A stretch of 64,000 nucleotides of DNA from Gordonia insulae (lineage in GTDB: Bacteria > Actinomycetota > Actinomycetes > Mycobacteriales > Mycobacteriaceae): contig NZ_CP033972.1 of the NCBI RefSeq assembly GCF_003855095.1, positions 434,001 to 498,000 on the forward strand. Direction: 5' to 3'. Under the pieces are notes generated by a model. It made no database searches. It was not told the DNA's origin and saw nothing but the letters and a program-made list of their open reading frames with translations. The translations under genes and the position numbers were made by a program. This document shows, one piece after another, positions 41,922 to 52,534 of this stretch. Position 1 is the stretch's first letter. Each line of letters starts with the position of its first letter.

Positions 41922-44161
41922 CTAGTCCGCCACGGCCGGCGCGAGGAACACCGCCGAGTTGGCCGGGAGCATCACCTGTGCGGACGCCTCACGCCCGTGC
42001 CAGCTCGGGCCGTCGGCCTCGACACTGCCGAGGTTGCCCTTGCCGGCGCCGCTATACGCCGACGAGTCGGTGTTGAGCACCTCGGTCCAGGTGCCCGCTC
42101 GGGGCAGCCCCACGCGGTAGTTCGCGCGGTCGGCGCCGGAGAAGTTGAACAGGCACGCCATCACAGAGCCGTCGGACCCGTGTCGGAGGAAGCTGATGAC
42201 GTTGTTCGCGGTGTCGTTGGCATCGATCCACGAGTACCCGTCCGGCGTCGCGTCCTGACTGTAGAGCGCCGGACTCCCGCGATACACCCGATTGAGATCG
42301 GTGACCAATGCCGAGATCCCGGAATGCAATTCGCCTTCCCAGCCCTCCAGCTGGAACCAGTCCAGGCTGCGGTTGTCGGCCCATTCACCGGTCTGTCCGA
42401 ACTCCTGCCCCATGAAGATCAACTGCTTGCCCGGGTGCGACCACATGTAGGCGAGCAGGACCCGGACTCCGCACGCCTTGGTGAAGGAGTCGCCGGGCAT
42501 CCGGCTCCACAGCGTCCCCTTGCCGTGCACCACCTCGTCGTGCGAGATGGGCAGCACGAAGTTCTCGCTCCACGCGTACATCAGCGAGAACGTGATCTCG
42601 TGGTGGTGGAAACTGCGGTGGATCTGGTCCCGGCCCAGGTACCCGAGGGAGTCGTGCATCCAGCCCATGTTCCATTTGAAGGTGAAACCCAGGCCGCCCA
42701 GATTGGTCATCTGGGTGACGCCCGGCCACGCGGTGGACTCCTCGGCGACGGTGACGACGCCCGGGAAGTGCTTGTGCACGGTCGCATTCGTCTCCTGGAG
42801 GAACTGCACCGCCTCCAGGTTCTCCCGACCGCCGTAGACGTTCGGCCGCCACTGTCCGGCCGGCCGTGAGTAGTCGAGGTAGAGCATCGAGGCGACCGCG
42901 TCGACGCGCAGACCGTCGATGTGGAACTGGTCGAACCAGTAGAGCGCGTTGGCGACCAGGAAGTTGCGGACCTCGCGGCGACCGAAGTTGAAGACATAAG
43001 TGCCCCAGTCGAGCTGCTCGCCCCGCATCGGATCACCGTCCTCGTAGAGCGGCGTGCCGTCGAACCGCGCAAGCGCCCAGTCATCCTTGGGGAAGTGCGC
43101 CGGGACCCAGTCCACGATGATGCCGATCCCCAGCGAGTGCAGATGGTCGACGAGGTGGCGGAAGTCGTCGGGGAGCCGAATCGGGCGGTCGGCGCGAAGT
43201 ACGACGTGACCTGGTATCCCCACGAGCCGCCGAACGGGTGCTCGGCCACGGGCAGGAACTCGACGTGGGTGAAGCCCTTCTCCAGGAGGTAGTCGCCGAG
43301 TTCGACGGCGAGTTCACGGTAGGACAGGCCGGCCCGCCACGAGGCCAGGTGCACCTCGTAACAGCTCATCGGTTCGTCGACCGGGGTGCTCGCGGCGCGC
43401 TTGGCGATCCACTCGTCATCGGACCACTCGTACGACGACTCGGTCACCACCGACACCGTCGACGGTGCGACCTGTGTCCGGCGGGCCATCGGATCGGCCT
43501 TGTCGCGGATCACGCCGTCGGCGCCGTGCACACGGAACTTGTAGGGCGCGCCGTCGCCGATGTCGGGCAGGAACACCTCCCAGACGCCACTGCTGCCGAG
43601 CGAGCGCATCGGGGCCTGCCGGCCGGACCAGTTGTCGAAGTCGCCGACCACGACCACACCGTGCGCGTTGGGCGCCCACACCGAGAATGCCGTGCCGCGC
43701 ACCTCGCCGTCGGGGGTGGAGTACGAGACGATCCGCGCACCCAGGATCTCCCACAGCGCCTCGTGCCGCCCCTCGGCGAACAGGTGGATGTCGACATCGC
43801 CGAGGCTGGGCAGGAACCGATAGCCGTCGGCGACGACGTACTCGTCGGTGCCGCCCGCGGAGTTCGGGTAGGTCACGCGATAGCGGTAGTCGATCAGGTC
43901 CCGGTACGGCACCGCGACCACCCACAGGTCGTCGCTCTGACGATGCATCGGGTGATCGACCCCGCCGATCACGGCGACGACGGAGTCCGCATCGGGACGA
44001 AGAGTACGCAGGATCGTCCAGCCACCGGGGGCGTCGTGCGCACCGAGGAACGCGTGTGGGTCCGGATGCGTGTTGCTGAACAGCCGGCGCAGATCGTGAT
44101 CGGATGCGGAGGGTTCCGGTGCGGTCTCTCGGGGGCTCGGGGTGTTGCTGCTCTTGGTCAC
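41922..44161 (-). pseudogene. glgB: 1,4-alpha-glucan branching enzyme, frameshifted
   Basis: Two overlapping frames together encode a complete GlgB of about 746 residues. The first frame (44161 down to about 43170) has the N-terminal CBM48 domains and ends correctly at [11 protein letters not shown]. The second frame resumes with [21 protein letters not shown] and holds the GH13 residues [10 protein letters not shown] (nucleophile Asp), VTVAEES (Glu) and SHDEVVHG. One base is missing near 43169-43173, beside a GGGG run. The enzyme forms alpha-1,6 branches and works with GlgE just upstream (8-base spacing). A real mutation and a sequencing error both remain possible. Confidence 0.85.
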
Positions 44162-44168
44162 GGGAACC

Positions 44169-46166
44169 TCACTGCATCCGGTAGGCGAGTCGGCGGGCGG
44201 CGGTCGGGTCCAGAGGGGGCAATGCGAGGATGTGGGCCACCGCGCGCCACGGTTCGAGCTGGACGTAATTGCCCTGTCCCCAATGGAACTCTTGGCCGGA
44301 CACCTCGTCGCGGACGGTGAACCGGTCCTGCCAGTCGTACCCGAGCGCGGGCATGTCCAACCACAGCGTGGACGTTTCGGTACCGAACGGGTTCAGATTG
44401 ATCACCACGATGACACGGTCACCGGACACCGGATCGAATTTCGAATAGGCGATCAGCGCCGCGTTGTCGAGGTGATGGAACGTGATGTTGCGCAGTTGCT
44501 GCAGGGCCGGATGCCGTCGCCGGATCTCGTTGAGGGAGGTGATCCATGGTTCGAGAGATTCGCCGCGGCTCGCGGCCGCCTTGTAGTCGCGGGGTCGCAG
44601 CTCGTACTTCTCGGAGTGCAGGTACTCCTCGCTGCCCTCGGTGACCGCGATGTGCTCGTAGAGTTCATAGCCGCTGTAGACGCCCCAGGTCGGCGCCAGG
44701 GTGGCCGCCAGCGCCGCCCGCAGCGCGAACATCCCGGGACCGCCGTACTGCAGACTGGCGTGCAGGATGTCCGGGGTGTTGACGAAGAGGTTGGGCCGCG
44801 CCTCGTCGGCGTGGTCGGCGATCTCCCGGCCGAACTGCTCGAGTTCCCACTTCTCGGTCTTCCAGGTGAAGTAGGTGTACGACTGCGTGAACCCGGCACG
44901 GGCGAGCCCGTAGAGCCGGGCCGGCCGGGTGAAGGCCTCGGCCAGGAACAACACGTCCGGGTCGCGCTTCTTCACCTCGATGATCAGCCACTCCCAGAAG
45001 TTCGGCGGCTTGGTGTGCGGGTTGTCGACGCGAAACACCTTGACGCCCAGACTGACCCAGTGCAGCACGACCTTCAGGACGGCGCGGTAGATGCCGTTGC
45101 GGTCGTTGTCGAAGTTCAGCGGATAGATGTCCTGGTACTTCTTGGGCGGATTCTCCGCGAACGCGATGGTGCCGTCGGGCAGTGTGGTGAACCACTCCGG
45201 ATGTGCGCGGGCCCACGGATGGTCGGGGGCGCACTGCAGCGCCAGATCGATGGCGACCTCGAGGTCGAGTTCGCGCGCCCGGGAGATGAAGTATGCGAAG
45301 TCCGCCTCGGTGCCGAGGGCGGGATGGATGGCGTCGTGACCGCCGTCGTCGGATCCGATCGCCCACGGGGACCCGACATCGTCGGGCGCGGCGACCAAGG
45401 TGTTGTTCGGACCCTTGCGATTGACCCGGCCGATCGGATGGATGGGCGGGAGATACACGACGTCGAATCCCATCCCGGCGATCCGCGGCAGGTCGTCGAC
45501 GGCGGTGAGGAACGTGCCGTGCACCGGGTTGCCCTCGTGATCCCACCCGCCGGTCGAGCGGGGGAAGAACTCGTACCACGATCCGAACAGGGCGCGCCGA
45601 CGGTCGGCCCAGATCCGATACGAGCGTGATTTGGTGACCATCTCGCGGATCGGGTACTCGGTGAGGAGATCGGCGATCTCCTGCGACACGGCCAGGTTGA
45701 CCCGGTTCTCGATCCGTCGGCGAGCGCGCAGCTGACCGATCGCGTCGTCGAGGGTCTCGTGGGCGTCCACCGGGACCACGTCGCGTGCCCGCGTCAGCAG
45801 TTGCGCGCCGATCTCGAGGTCGTTGGCGAGGTCGGCGGAGCCCTGACCAGCCTCGACCTTCTTCAGCACGGCCGATCGCCAGGTCGCGTAGGGGTCACTC
45901 CACGCTTCGATCCGGAACACCCAGAACCCGACGGCGTCGGGCACGAACGCGGCGTTGAACACGTCGGCCTCGTCGGCCGGCTGCATCCTGATGTCGAGGG
46001 CGGTGCGATCCGGCCCGTCGACGTGCAGGGTGACACCGAGTGCGTCGTGGCCCTCTCGCCAGGCGGTCGTGCTGATCGGGATCAGCTCACCCACAACGGC
46101 TTTCGCCGGCTGCTGCCCGGCCGATACCAGGGGTTGGATATCGTCGATCCCCATCCGCCCGATCAC
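44169..46166 (-). CDS. glgE: Alpha-1,4-glucan:maltose-1-phosphate maltosyltransferase
   Basis: The 665-residue GH13_3 enzyme extends alpha-glucans from maltose-1-phosphate made from trehalose. Conserved parts include [59 protein letters not shown] (nucleophile Asp) and [15 protein letters not shown] chose GTG 46166 because GAGGAGG lies seven bases upstream; the longer frame from 46346 lacks family similarity. glgB follows after 7 bases. Confidence 0.94.
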   Translation of the reverse strand: MIGRMGIDDIQPLVSAGQQPAKAVVGELIPISTTAWREGHDALGVTLHVDGPDRTALDIRMQPADEADVFNAAFVPDAVGFWVFRIEAWSDPYATWRSAVLKKVEAGQGSADLANDLEIGAQLLTRARDVVPVDAHETLDDAIGQLRARRRIENRVNLAVSQEIADLLTEYPIREMVTKSRSYRIWADRRRALFGSWYEFFPRSTGGWDHEGNPVHGTFLTAVDDLPRIAGMGFDVVYLPPIHPIGRVNRKGPNNTLVAAPDDVGSPWAIGSDDGGHDAIHPALGTEADFAYFISRARELDLEVAIDLALQCAPDHPWARAHPEWFTTLPDGTIAFAENPPKKYQDIYPLNFDNDRNGIYRAVLKVVLHWVSLGVKVFRVDNPHTKPPNFWEWLIIEVKKRDPDVLFLAEAFTRPARLYGLARAGFTQSYTYFTWKTEKWELEQFGREIADHADEARPNLFVNTPDILHASLQYGGPGMFALRAALAATLAPTWGVYSGYELYEHIAVTEGSEEYLHSEKYELRPRDYKAAASRGESLEPWITSLNEIRRRHPALQQLRNITFHHLDNAALIAYSKFDPVSGDRVIVVINLNPFGTETSTLWLDMPALGYDWQDRFTVRDEVSGQEFHWGQGNYVQLEPWRAVAHILALPPLDPTAARRLAYRMQ

Positions 46167-46245
46167 CAGCGGCCTCCTCTTTCCTAGACCTGCGACCTCG
46201 ATGGCGCACGCTCTCGGTGCGGCGACGCCGGCATCACTGCCGAAC

Positions 46246-48360
46246 TCAACCGTAGGGGATCTCGGCCAGTCTGCCCAACGCAGAACGAACGAGATCTCCG
46301 TCGGTCGTCCGCCAGAACGGCGGGAGCGACGCGAGCAGATATCCACCGTATCCGGCTGTGGCCAGTCGGGAGTCCAGAACGGCGACGACGCCGCGATCGT
46401 CGGTGGACCGCAGCAGACGACCGGCGCCCTGCGCGAGCAGCAGCGCCGCGTGATTGGCGGCGACTGTCAGGAAACCGTTGCCCCCGCGCGCCTCGACGGC
46501 GCGTTGGCGAGCGGTGAGCAGTGGATCGTCGGGTCGCGGGAACGGGATGCGGTCGATCACCACGAGGCTGCACGACGGCCCCGGCACGTCTACGCCCTGC
46601 CACAGCGACAGCGTCCCGAACAGGCACGTCCGCGGGTCCTCGGCGAACTTCCGCACGAGCGACGACGTGGTGTCGTCGCCCTGGCAGAGCACCGGGTGTT
46701 CGCACCGGTCGCGGATCTTCTCGGCGGCCTCCCGCGCGGCGCGCATCGACGAGAACAGTCCGAGGGTCCGGCCGTCGGCCGCGTCGACCAGACCGGCCAG
46801 TTCGTCGAGGGTGACGTCGGCGATCGCGTCCCGACCGGGGCGGGGCAGGTGACGCGCGACGTAGAGGATCGCGGCCTTCGGATAGTCGAACGGTGAGCCG
46901 GCATCCAACCCCTGCCAGCGTGGCGGCGCCGTGTCGGCGGGCGCCGTCTTGCCGATCGCCATGACGTCGATGTCGCCGGTCGGGACCTCCCTGGACGGGT
47001 CGATCCCGTCGAGATCACGCGCTCCGCTCCCGCCGGCCGAATCCCGGCGGCCGGCCGCCGGCAGACCCCAGGTCGCGGCCAGTGCGTCGAAGTTGCCGCC
47101 GATCGTCAGGGTGGCCGAGGTGAGGATCACCGTGGAGTGGGCGAACAGCGAGGCGCGCAACAGGCCGCCGACCGACAGTGGCGCGATACGCAGCACCGCC
47201 CGGGTGTCCTGGCCCACCTTGTCGTGGGCGACCCACACCACGTCGCGTCGCTTGGCCGGGTCGGGGGAGTCGAACGCGCCGAGCAGTCGGACCACGGTGT
47301 CGTGGGTGTCCTCGAGCGTGGTCAGCGCGGCCGACCGCGCGGCCGCGGAGTCGTCGGACCCGCCGCCGGCGCCGGGCATCCGAACCGGTCCGATCTGATT
47401 GCGCGCCAACCACAGACGATCGCGGAGCCCGGCCAGGACCTCGGCCATCCCGGACGGCAGCCGCAACCACTCACGGCCGGGGGACTCGCTGAGCACGGCG
47501 TCGAGCTGCTCGCCGGCGCCGAGCAGGGAGTCGGTGGTCTCCTCGTCGAGGAGCTTGCCGCATCGGCGGGCGACGATGGTGATGCCGGCGCCGGAGATCT
47601 CGGCGGTGGAGACGGAGGTGATGCGGTCGACGAGTTCGTGCGCCTCGTCGATCACCACGACGTCGTGTTCGGGCAGGATGCTCGCGGGACTCATCGCGTC
47701 GATCGCGAGCAGCGCATGGTTGGTGACGATGACGTCGACCTGCCCGGCGGCCCGGCGGGAGCGTTCGGCGAAACAGTCGTCGGCGTAGCTGCAGTTGGCC
47801 GCGCCCAGACATTCGCGGGCCGAGACGCTCACCTGACGCCAGGACCGGTCCGACACACCCGGGGTCAGGTCGTCGCGGTCACCGGTCTCGGTGTCCGACG
47901 TCCATTCCCGCAGCCGGTTGACCTCCCGGCCGGTGCGCGACAACTCGAACGCGTCGAACAGCTCGGTCGCCGGTTCCTCGGCGGTGCCGTTGTGGATCTT
48001 GTTGAGGCACAGGTAGTTCGCGCGACCCTTCAGGATGGCGAAGGTGGGTTCGCGATTCAGTGGCCCGGCCAGCGCGGGGGCCAGGCGCGGGAGGTCGCGC
48101 TCGATCAGCTGGCGCTGGAGCGCGATCGTGGCGGTCGACACCACGACCGTCCGGCCGGAGTCGACGGCATGCCGAATCGCCGGCACGAGGTAGGCCAACG
48201 ACTTTCCGGTGCCGGTGCCGGCCTGTACCGCCAGATGCTCGCCGGTGTCGATCGCGTGGGCGACGGCCGAGGCCATGCGCACCTGACCGTCTCGACGGCT
48301 GCCGCCGAGGGCGGTGACCGCGGTGTCGAGCAGGGCGGTCACCGATGGGGTCGTGCTCAT
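46246..48360 (-). CDS. dinG: DinG-family ATP-dependent helicase
   Basis: The 704-residue XPD-like superfamily 2 helicase has Walker A ([16 protein letters not shown]), DEAH (VIDEAHEL) and four cysteines in [22 protein letters not shown] that fit an iron-sulfur cluster. The C-terminal [19 protein letters not shown] is motif VI. It unwinds 5'-3' and helps process R-loops or repair intermediates. ATG 48360 follows pncA by ten bases. It is syntenic with Rv1329c. Confidence 0.92.
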   Translation of the reverse strand: MSTTPSVTALLDTAVTALGGSRRDGQVRMASAVAHAIDTGEHLAVQAGTGTGKSLAYLVPAIRHAVDSGRTVVVSTATIALQRQLIERDLPRLAPALAGPLNREPTFAILKGRANYLCLNKIHNGTAEEPATELFDAFELSRTGREVNRLREWTSDTETGDRDDLTPGVSDRSWRQVSVSARECLGAANCSYADDCFAERSRRAAGQVDVIVTNHALLAIDAMSPASILPEHDVVVIDEAHELVDRITSVSTAEISGAGITIVARRCGKLLDEETTDSLLGAGEQLDAVLSESPGREWLRLPSGMAEVLAGLRDRLWLARNQIGPVRMPGAGGGSDDSAAARSAALTTLEDTHDTVVRLLGAFDSPDPAKRRDVVWVAHDKVGQDTRAVLRIAPLSVGGLLRASLFAHSTVILTSATLTIGGNFDALAATWGLPAAGRRDSAGGSGARDLDGIDPSREVPTGDIDVMAIGKTAPADTAPPRWQGLDAGSPFDYPKAAILYVARHLPRPGRDAIADVTLDELAGLVDAADGRTLGLFSSMRAAREAAEKIRDRCEHPVLCQGDDTTSSLVRKFAEDPRTCLFGTLSLWQGVDVPGPSCSLVVIDRIPFPRPDDPLLTARQRAVEARGGNGFLTVAANHAALLLAQGAGRLLRSTDDRGVVAVLDSRLATAGYGGYLLASLPPFWRTTDGDLVRSALGRLAEIPYG

Positions 48361-48370
48361 CCGATGGTGA

Positions 48371-48970
48371 TCATTCGATGTGGGTGGATCCGTCGTAGAG
48401 CAGGTCGCCGACGAGTTCGACGCCTGCTTCACGCAGTTCGGCGAGCGCCTTCGTGGCGGTGTCGGCGGCCACCGCGGCGGTGAAGTTCAGCAGCACCCGG
48501 GTGGTGAACCCCTCCTTCACCGCGTCGAGGGCGGTGGCCCGGACGCAGTGGTCGGTCGCGATACCGACGATGTCGACCGTCGAGATTCGTTGTTGCCGTA
48601 GCCAATCGGCCAGCGACGTACCGTCCTCGGCGGCTCCCTCGAAGCCGGAGTACGCGGCGCTGTAGTGCCCCTTGGAGAAGACCTCCGCCGCCACCGACGC
48701 ATCGAACGACGGATGGAAGCAGATGCCGTCGGTGCCGACGCGGCAGTGTGGCGGCCACGAATCGACATAGTCGGGGTCGTCGGAGAAGTGGTCGCCCGGA
48801 TCGATGTGGTGGTCGCGGGTCGCGACGACGGTGCGGTAGTCGTCGACGATCTTGTCGACGGCCGCGGCGACCGCGGCACCGCCGTTGACGCCGAGCGAGC
48901 CGCCTTCGCAGAAATCGTTCTGCACGTCGACGACGATCAGGGCCAGGTCCTTCGGGGCGTGGGCTGACAT
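48371..48970 (-). CDS. pncA: Nicotinamidase (isochorismatase family)
   Basis: The 199-residue enzyme hydrolyses nicotinamide to nicotinate. The catalytic triad can be read: Asp in LIVVDVQNDFCEGG, Lys in FSKGHYSAAYSGFEG, Cys in VGIATDHCVRATA. Metal-binding residues fit DHHIDPGDHFSDD. ATG 48970 is eight bases after the pncB stop, pairing the two NAD salvage steps. In M. tuberculosis pncA lies elsewhere, as I recall. Confidence 0.92.
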   Translation of the reverse strand: MSAHAPKDLALIVVDVQNDFCEGGSLGVNGGAAVAAAVDKIVDDYRTVVATRDHHIDPGDHFSDDPDYVDSWPPHCRVGTDGICFHPSFDASVAAEVFSKGHYSAAYSGFEGAAEDGTSLADWLRQQRISTVDIVGIATDHCVRATALDAVKEGFTTRVLLNFTAAVAADTATKALAELREAGVELVGDLLYDGSTHIE

Positions 48971-48978
48971 CTCTCCGC

Positions 48979-50283
48979 CTATCCGAGCACGTAACGGGTG
49001 GGAACCGCGGGGTCGCCGTGGGACAGACCCAGGCCCTCCCACGGCAGAGTGACCAGGGCGTCGGCGAGGTGTGCGCGACCCTCGGCCAGCGTCGGCAGGG
49101 AATCGACGGCGTCACCGCCACGGACCAGCGGGATCTGCAACGGACGCAACGTGAGTCCGTCGGCGGCCGGCACCTGATCGGTGGCGCGGTACACGACCTC
49201 TTCCACGATCGTCCCGGTGGGACGCGCAGATCGGGCCGCCGCCTTGGCCCCGCCCTTGGACTCCTTGTGGCTGGCCCGCTTCGCGACCGGGATGCCGTCG
49301 ACCTCGACGAGCTTGTAGATCATCCCCGCGGTCGGTGCACCGCTCCCGGTGACCAGCGAGGTCCCGACGCCGTAGGTGTCCACCGGTTCCGCACGCAACG
49401 AGGCGATCGCGTACTCGTCCAGGTCACCGGACACGACGATCTTGGTTCCGGTCGCACCGAGATCGTCGAGTTGCTCGCGGACCTTGCGCGCGAGGACGCC
49501 GAGGTCACCCGAATCGATGCGCACGGCACCGAGTCCGGGCCCCGCCACCTCGATGGCGTTACGGACGCCCTGGGTGATGTCGTAGGTGTCCACGAGCAGC
49601 GTCGTCCCGACGCCCAACGCCTCGATCTGGGCCGCGAACGCGGCCTTCTCATCGGGCCCGTCCGGGCCGGTGAAACCGAGGGTGAAGGCGTGCGCTGCGG
49701 TGCCCGCGCTGGGCACGCCGTAGGTGCGTGCCGCCTCGAGATTGGATGTCGCGGCCACACCCGCGATGTAGGCGGCCCGGGCGCCGGCGACCGCCGCGCG
49801 TTCGTGTGTGCGCCGTGAGCCCATCTCGATGATCGGACGGGACCCGGCCGCACTGACCATCCGGGCGGCGGCCGACGCGATCGCGCTGTCGTGGTTGAGG
49901 ATCGAGAGGATCAGCGTCTCGAGGAGGACACCTTCGGCGAACGATGCGCGGACCGTGAGGATGGGGGAGCCGGGGAAATAGAGTTCGCCTTCGCGATAGC
50001 CGTCGATGTCGCCGGAGAACCGATACTCGCGCAACCAGTCGACGGTGTCGTCGTCGAGGAACCGGCGCACCACCGCCAGTTCGTCGTCGCCGAACCGGAA
50101 CCCGGTGAGCTCGTCGAGCACGCGCCCGGTACCGGCGACGACGCCGTAACGCCTCCCGTCGGGAAGCCGTCGCGCGAACACCTCGAACACACACGGACGG
50201 TGCGCAACAGGATGCCGCAGCGCAGCCGAGACCATGGTCAGTTCGTACTGATCGGTCAGCAGGGCGGTGTTGTCGATGCTCAC
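48979..50283 (-). CDS. pncB: Nicotinate phosphoribosyltransferase
   Basis: The 434-residue enzyme makes nicotinate mononucleotide from nicotinate and [14 protein letters not shown] at the N-terminus, [16 protein letters not shown] and [20 protein letters not shown] are family hallmarks. GTG 50283 lies only 20 bases from the divergent clpS start. It heads a leftward pncB-pncA-dinG unit. Confidence 0.94.
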   Translation of the reverse strand: MSIDNTALLTDQYELTMVSAALRHPVAHRPCVFEVFARRLPDGRRYGVVAGTGRVLDELTGFRFGDDELAVVRRFLDDDTVDWLREYRFSGDIDGYREGELYFPGSPILTVRASFAEGVLLETLILSILNHDSAIASAAARMVSAAGSRPIIEMGSRRTHERAAVAGARAAYIAGVAATSNLEAARTYGVPSAGTAAHAFTLGFTGPDGPDEKAAFAAQIEALGVGTTLLVDTYDITQGVRNAIEVAGPGLGAVRIDSGDLGVLARKVREQLDDLGATGTKIVVSGDLDEYAIASLRAEPVDTYGVGTSLVTGSGAPTAGMIYKLVEVDGIPVAKRASHKESKGGAKAAARSARPTGTIVEEVVYRATDQVPAADGLTLRPLQIPLVRGGDAVDSLPTLAEGRAHLADALVTLPWEGLGLSHGDPAVPTRYVLG

Positions 50284-50290
50284 AATCGCT

Positions 50291-50296
50291 TACCCT
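50291..50296 (+). promoter_or_regulatory. -10 box for leaderless clpS in a 20-base divergent gap
   Basis: TACCCT ends seven bases before the clpS ATG at 50304. The whole pncB-clpS gap is 20 bases, so both transcripts must start at or inside the coding starts. Confidence 0.5.
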
Positions 50297-50303
50297 TGGT
50301 CGT

Positions 50304-50684
50304 ATGGCGCCTGACGAAACTCGTGCGCACGAGGCTACCCGCCGCGGCGAGCGAAGCGACGGGGGATGGCTCGGCGAGCGAAGCGACGGGGGATCACCCG
50401 GTGGGACGGCGGTTGCCGAACCCGGTGTCGCCGATGGCGCGACCTCGCTGGACCGTCCGTGGGTGACGATCGTGTGGGACGACCCGGTCAACCTGATGCG
50501 TTATGTCACGTTCGTCTTCCAGAAGGTCTTCGGCTATTCGGAGTCACGGGCGAACCAACTGATGATGCAGGTGCACAACGAGGGCAAGGCGGTGGTCTCC
50601 GCCGGCGACCGCGACAAGATGGAGGTCGACGTCCGGAAGCTGCATGCGGCCGGTCTGTGGGCCACCATGCAGCGGGACAGCTGA
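50304..50684 (+). CDS. clpS: ATP-dependent Clp protease adapter ClpS
   Basis: The 126-residue adapter delivers N-degron substrates to ClpAP/ClpCP. The core [22 protein letters not shown] through [16 protein letters not shown] is complete, with the substrate-pocket Asp and Met residues (DDPVNLM). The N-terminal 48 residues are longer than normal and contain a 9-residue duplication (GERSDGG twice). It comes from a tandem DNA repeat at 50345-50394. Confidence 0.93.
   Translation: MAPDETRAHEATRRGERSDGGWLGERSDGGSPGGTAVAEPGVADGATSLDRPWVTIVWDDPVNLMRYVTFVFQKVFGYSESRANQLMMQVHNEGKAVVSAGDRDKMEVDVRKLHAAGLWATMQRDS
50345..50394 (+). repeat. Two-copy 27-base tandem repeat inside clpS
   Basis: The unit GGCGAGCGAAGCGACGGGGG occurs at 50346 and again 27 bases on, with identical flanks. 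The period keeps the frame. It shares the GCGAGCG(A/G)AGCGA core with other repeats in the window. Confidence 0.8.
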
Positions 50685-50702
50685 GCGGGGAATCCGAGAC
50701 AC

Positions 50703-51278
50703 GTGCGTACCTGGAAGCGCAAGGGCCGAGGCGCGTCGACGCGCATCTGTTCCCACCTCGACGTGCACGAGGCCGAACTCCTGGCATCGATGGTGACGTC
50801 GATGCGGGAGTTGCTCGGCGAACGCGAATCGACGGCGCCGCGCGACGAACTCTCCGACGTCACCGGGATTCCCACGGGGCACACGGCTGCGCCGACCGAC
50901 GCGACCCTGGGCCGATTGTTGCCCGACTTCCATCGACCGGATCAGGATCGCGAGCTGACCGCCGACGTGGTCAACGGCGACGTCAACGGCGCGCTCCGCA
51001 GCGTGCACGAGCCGTACATCATCGACGCCAAGATGGCTGCGGCGCAGGTCGTGCTGGACACGCTGCCGCAGGGTGGAGGCGACCTCGCGCTGACCGAGGA
51101 GCAGGCCGCCGAGTGGCTGACCGCGCTCAATGACGTACGTCTGGCGCTGGGTGCGATGCTCGGCATCTCGGAGGACACCCCGGATCAATTGCCGCCGGAT
51201 CACCCGCACGCCGCGCACCTCGACGTCTATCACTGGCTGACCGTCATGCAGGAACTCCTCGTCGAGTCGTTGGTGTGA
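50703..51278 (+). CDS. DUF2017 protein, AosR-like regulator candidate
   Basis: The 191-residue, mostly helical protein matches DUF2017 and the position of Rv1332 between clpS and the P1 peptidase. As I recall, Rv1332 was described as the redox-responsive regulator AosR acting with SigH on mec-cysO-cysM. This copy has a single Cys (Cys16 in RICSHLDVHEAELL), so an intramolecular disulfide is not possible. GTG 50703 follows clpS by 18 bases. Confidence 0.78.
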   Translation: MRTWKRKGRGASTRICSHLDVHEAELLASMVTSMRELLGERESTAPRDELSDVTGIPTGHTAAPTDATLGRLLPDFHRPDQDRELTADVVNGDVNGALRSVHEPYIIDAKMAAAQVVLDTLPQGGGDLALTEEQAAEWLTALNDVRLALGAMLGISEDTPDQLPPDHPHAAHLDVYHWLTVMQELLVESLV

Positions 51279-51291
51279 GGCACCCGGGATC

Positions 51292-52389
51292 GTGACCACG
51301 TCTTCGGGAATCGCTCCGGCAGGTGACCGCATCACCGATGTGGCGGGGATCCTCGTCGGCCATCATCACCGGATCGATGACGACGCCACGGTGGCGGCGC
51401 CGGACACGGACGGGATCGGCCGGGGCTGGGCGACCGGAACCACGGTGGTGCGCATCGATGCGCCGGGCGCGGTGTGCGCGGTCGACGTCCGTGGTGGTGG
51501 CCCGGGCACCCGGGAGACCGATCTGCTGGATCCGGCGAACACGGTCCAGACCGCGCACGCGGTGGTCTTGACCGGCGGCAGCGCGTACGGGCTGGCCGCG
51601 GCCGACGGTGTGATGTCGGGCCTGGAGGCCGCGGGTGTCGGTCTGCGGATGGACGAGCTCGGGCACGTGGTGCCGATCGTGCCGGCCGCTGTCATCTTCG
51701 ATCTCCCGGTGGGTGCCTGGGAGAACCGGCCCGACGCCGCGTTCGGCCGCAGCGCCCTCGCGGCGAGCGGTTCCGGCGTCGAGGTCGGCAGTGTCGGCGC
51801 GGGCGCCGGAGCACGTGCCGGGGCCCTTAAGGGCGGTGTCGGGACGGCGTCGATGATGCTGTCGGACGGTCCGGCAGCGGGTGTCACCGTCGGTGCCCTG
51901 ATGGTGGCCAACCCGGTGGGTGGCGTGATCGATCCGATGTCGGGATTGCCTTGGGCGGCAACCGATGCCGACTTGCTAGGGCTCGGCCTCCGGCCGCCCC
52001 GGGGTGACGAGATCGCCCGGTATGGCGAGCTGGTCGCCAAGCAGACGGTGCTCAACACCACGATCGGGGTGGTGGCCACCGACGCCGCGCTGGATTCGGC
52101 GTCCACACGCCGGGTGGCGATGGCCGGTCACGACGGTCTGGCGCGGGCGATCGTGCCGGCGCATTCGCCGCTCGACGGCGACACCGTCTTCGCGGTGGCG
52201 ACCGGCGCGAGGCATCCGGAACAGCCACCGGTGCCGTCGGGCATGAATCCGGATGTCGCGATGCTCGCCGAGGTCTGTCGCGCGGCCGCGGTCGTGGTGC
52301 GGCGGGCGATCGTCGGGGCGGTCCTCGCGGCCGGACCCGTCGCCGGCATCCCGACCTATCGTGACGTCCTGCCATCGGCCTTCGGATAG
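51292..52389 (+). CDS. P1-family (DmpA-like) peptidase
   Basis: The 365-residue N-terminal nucleophile hydrolase has GITDVAGILVGH-like (RITDVAGILVGHHH), VLTGGSAYGLAAADGV and the likely self-cleavage site GGVGTASMMLSDG. The Thr after GVG is the probable nucleophile. Family members are aminopeptidases or beta-peptidyl hydrolases. GTG 51292 follows the DUF2017 gene by 13 bases. It matches Rv1333. Confidence 0.87.
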   Translation: MTTSSGIAPAGDRITDVAGILVGHHHRIDDDATVAAPDTDGIGRGWATGTTVVRIDAPGAVCAVDVRGGGPGTRETDLLDPANTVQTAHAVVLTGGSAYGLAAADGVMSGLEAAGVGLRMDELGHVVPIVPAAVIFDLPVGAWENRPDAAFGRSALAASGSGVEVGSVGAGAGARAGALKGGVGTASMMLSDGPAAGVTVGALMVANPVGGVIDPMSGLPWAATDADLLGLGLRPPRGDEIARYGELVAKQTVLNTTIGVVATDAALDSASTRRVAMAGHDGLARAIVPAHSPLDGDTVFAVATGARHPEQPPVPSGMNPDVAMLAEVCRAAAVVVRRAIVGAVLAAGPVAGIPTYRDVLPSAFG

Positions 52390-52477
52390 GCGCGATCGTC
52401 GGCGTCGGCGCGCTCATCGAGCCGGCCGACAGATAGCGTGGCGGGGGACGTCCGGCCGACCGAACCGCCCGGCCGAC

Positions 52478-52504
52478 GGAATAGCCCGGATGCCGGGCGC
52501 GTTG
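52478..52504 (+). promoter_or_regulatory. SigH-like promoter upstream of mec-cysO-cysM
   Basis: GGAAT (52478-52482), 17 bases, then CGTTG (52500-52504), matching the GGAA(C/T)...(C/G)GTT consensus of the thiol-stress sigma factor SigH. It lies 31 bases before the mec start in a 145-base gap without other genes. Confidence 0.55.
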
Positions 52505-52534
52505 CTGACAGCTGATGTCGGAGGAGGATCTCAG

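Noticed and set aside
43160..43180. Programmed -1 frameshift producing full GlgB
   Set aside because: The local bases do not form an X-XXY-YYZ slippery site, and no downstream stimulator was obvious. A simple indel is more likely.
44142..45629. 495-residue forward open frame over glgE
   Set aside because: Antisense to clearly conserved GlgE; no domain or ribosome binding site.
47137..48483. 448-residue forward open frame over dinG
   Set aside because: Antisense to DinG motifs; Gly/Arg-rich shadow.
50345..50394. CRISPR-like array
   Set aside because: Only two copies, 27-base period with almost no spacer, in frame inside clpS. It is a tandem repeat and there are no cas genes.
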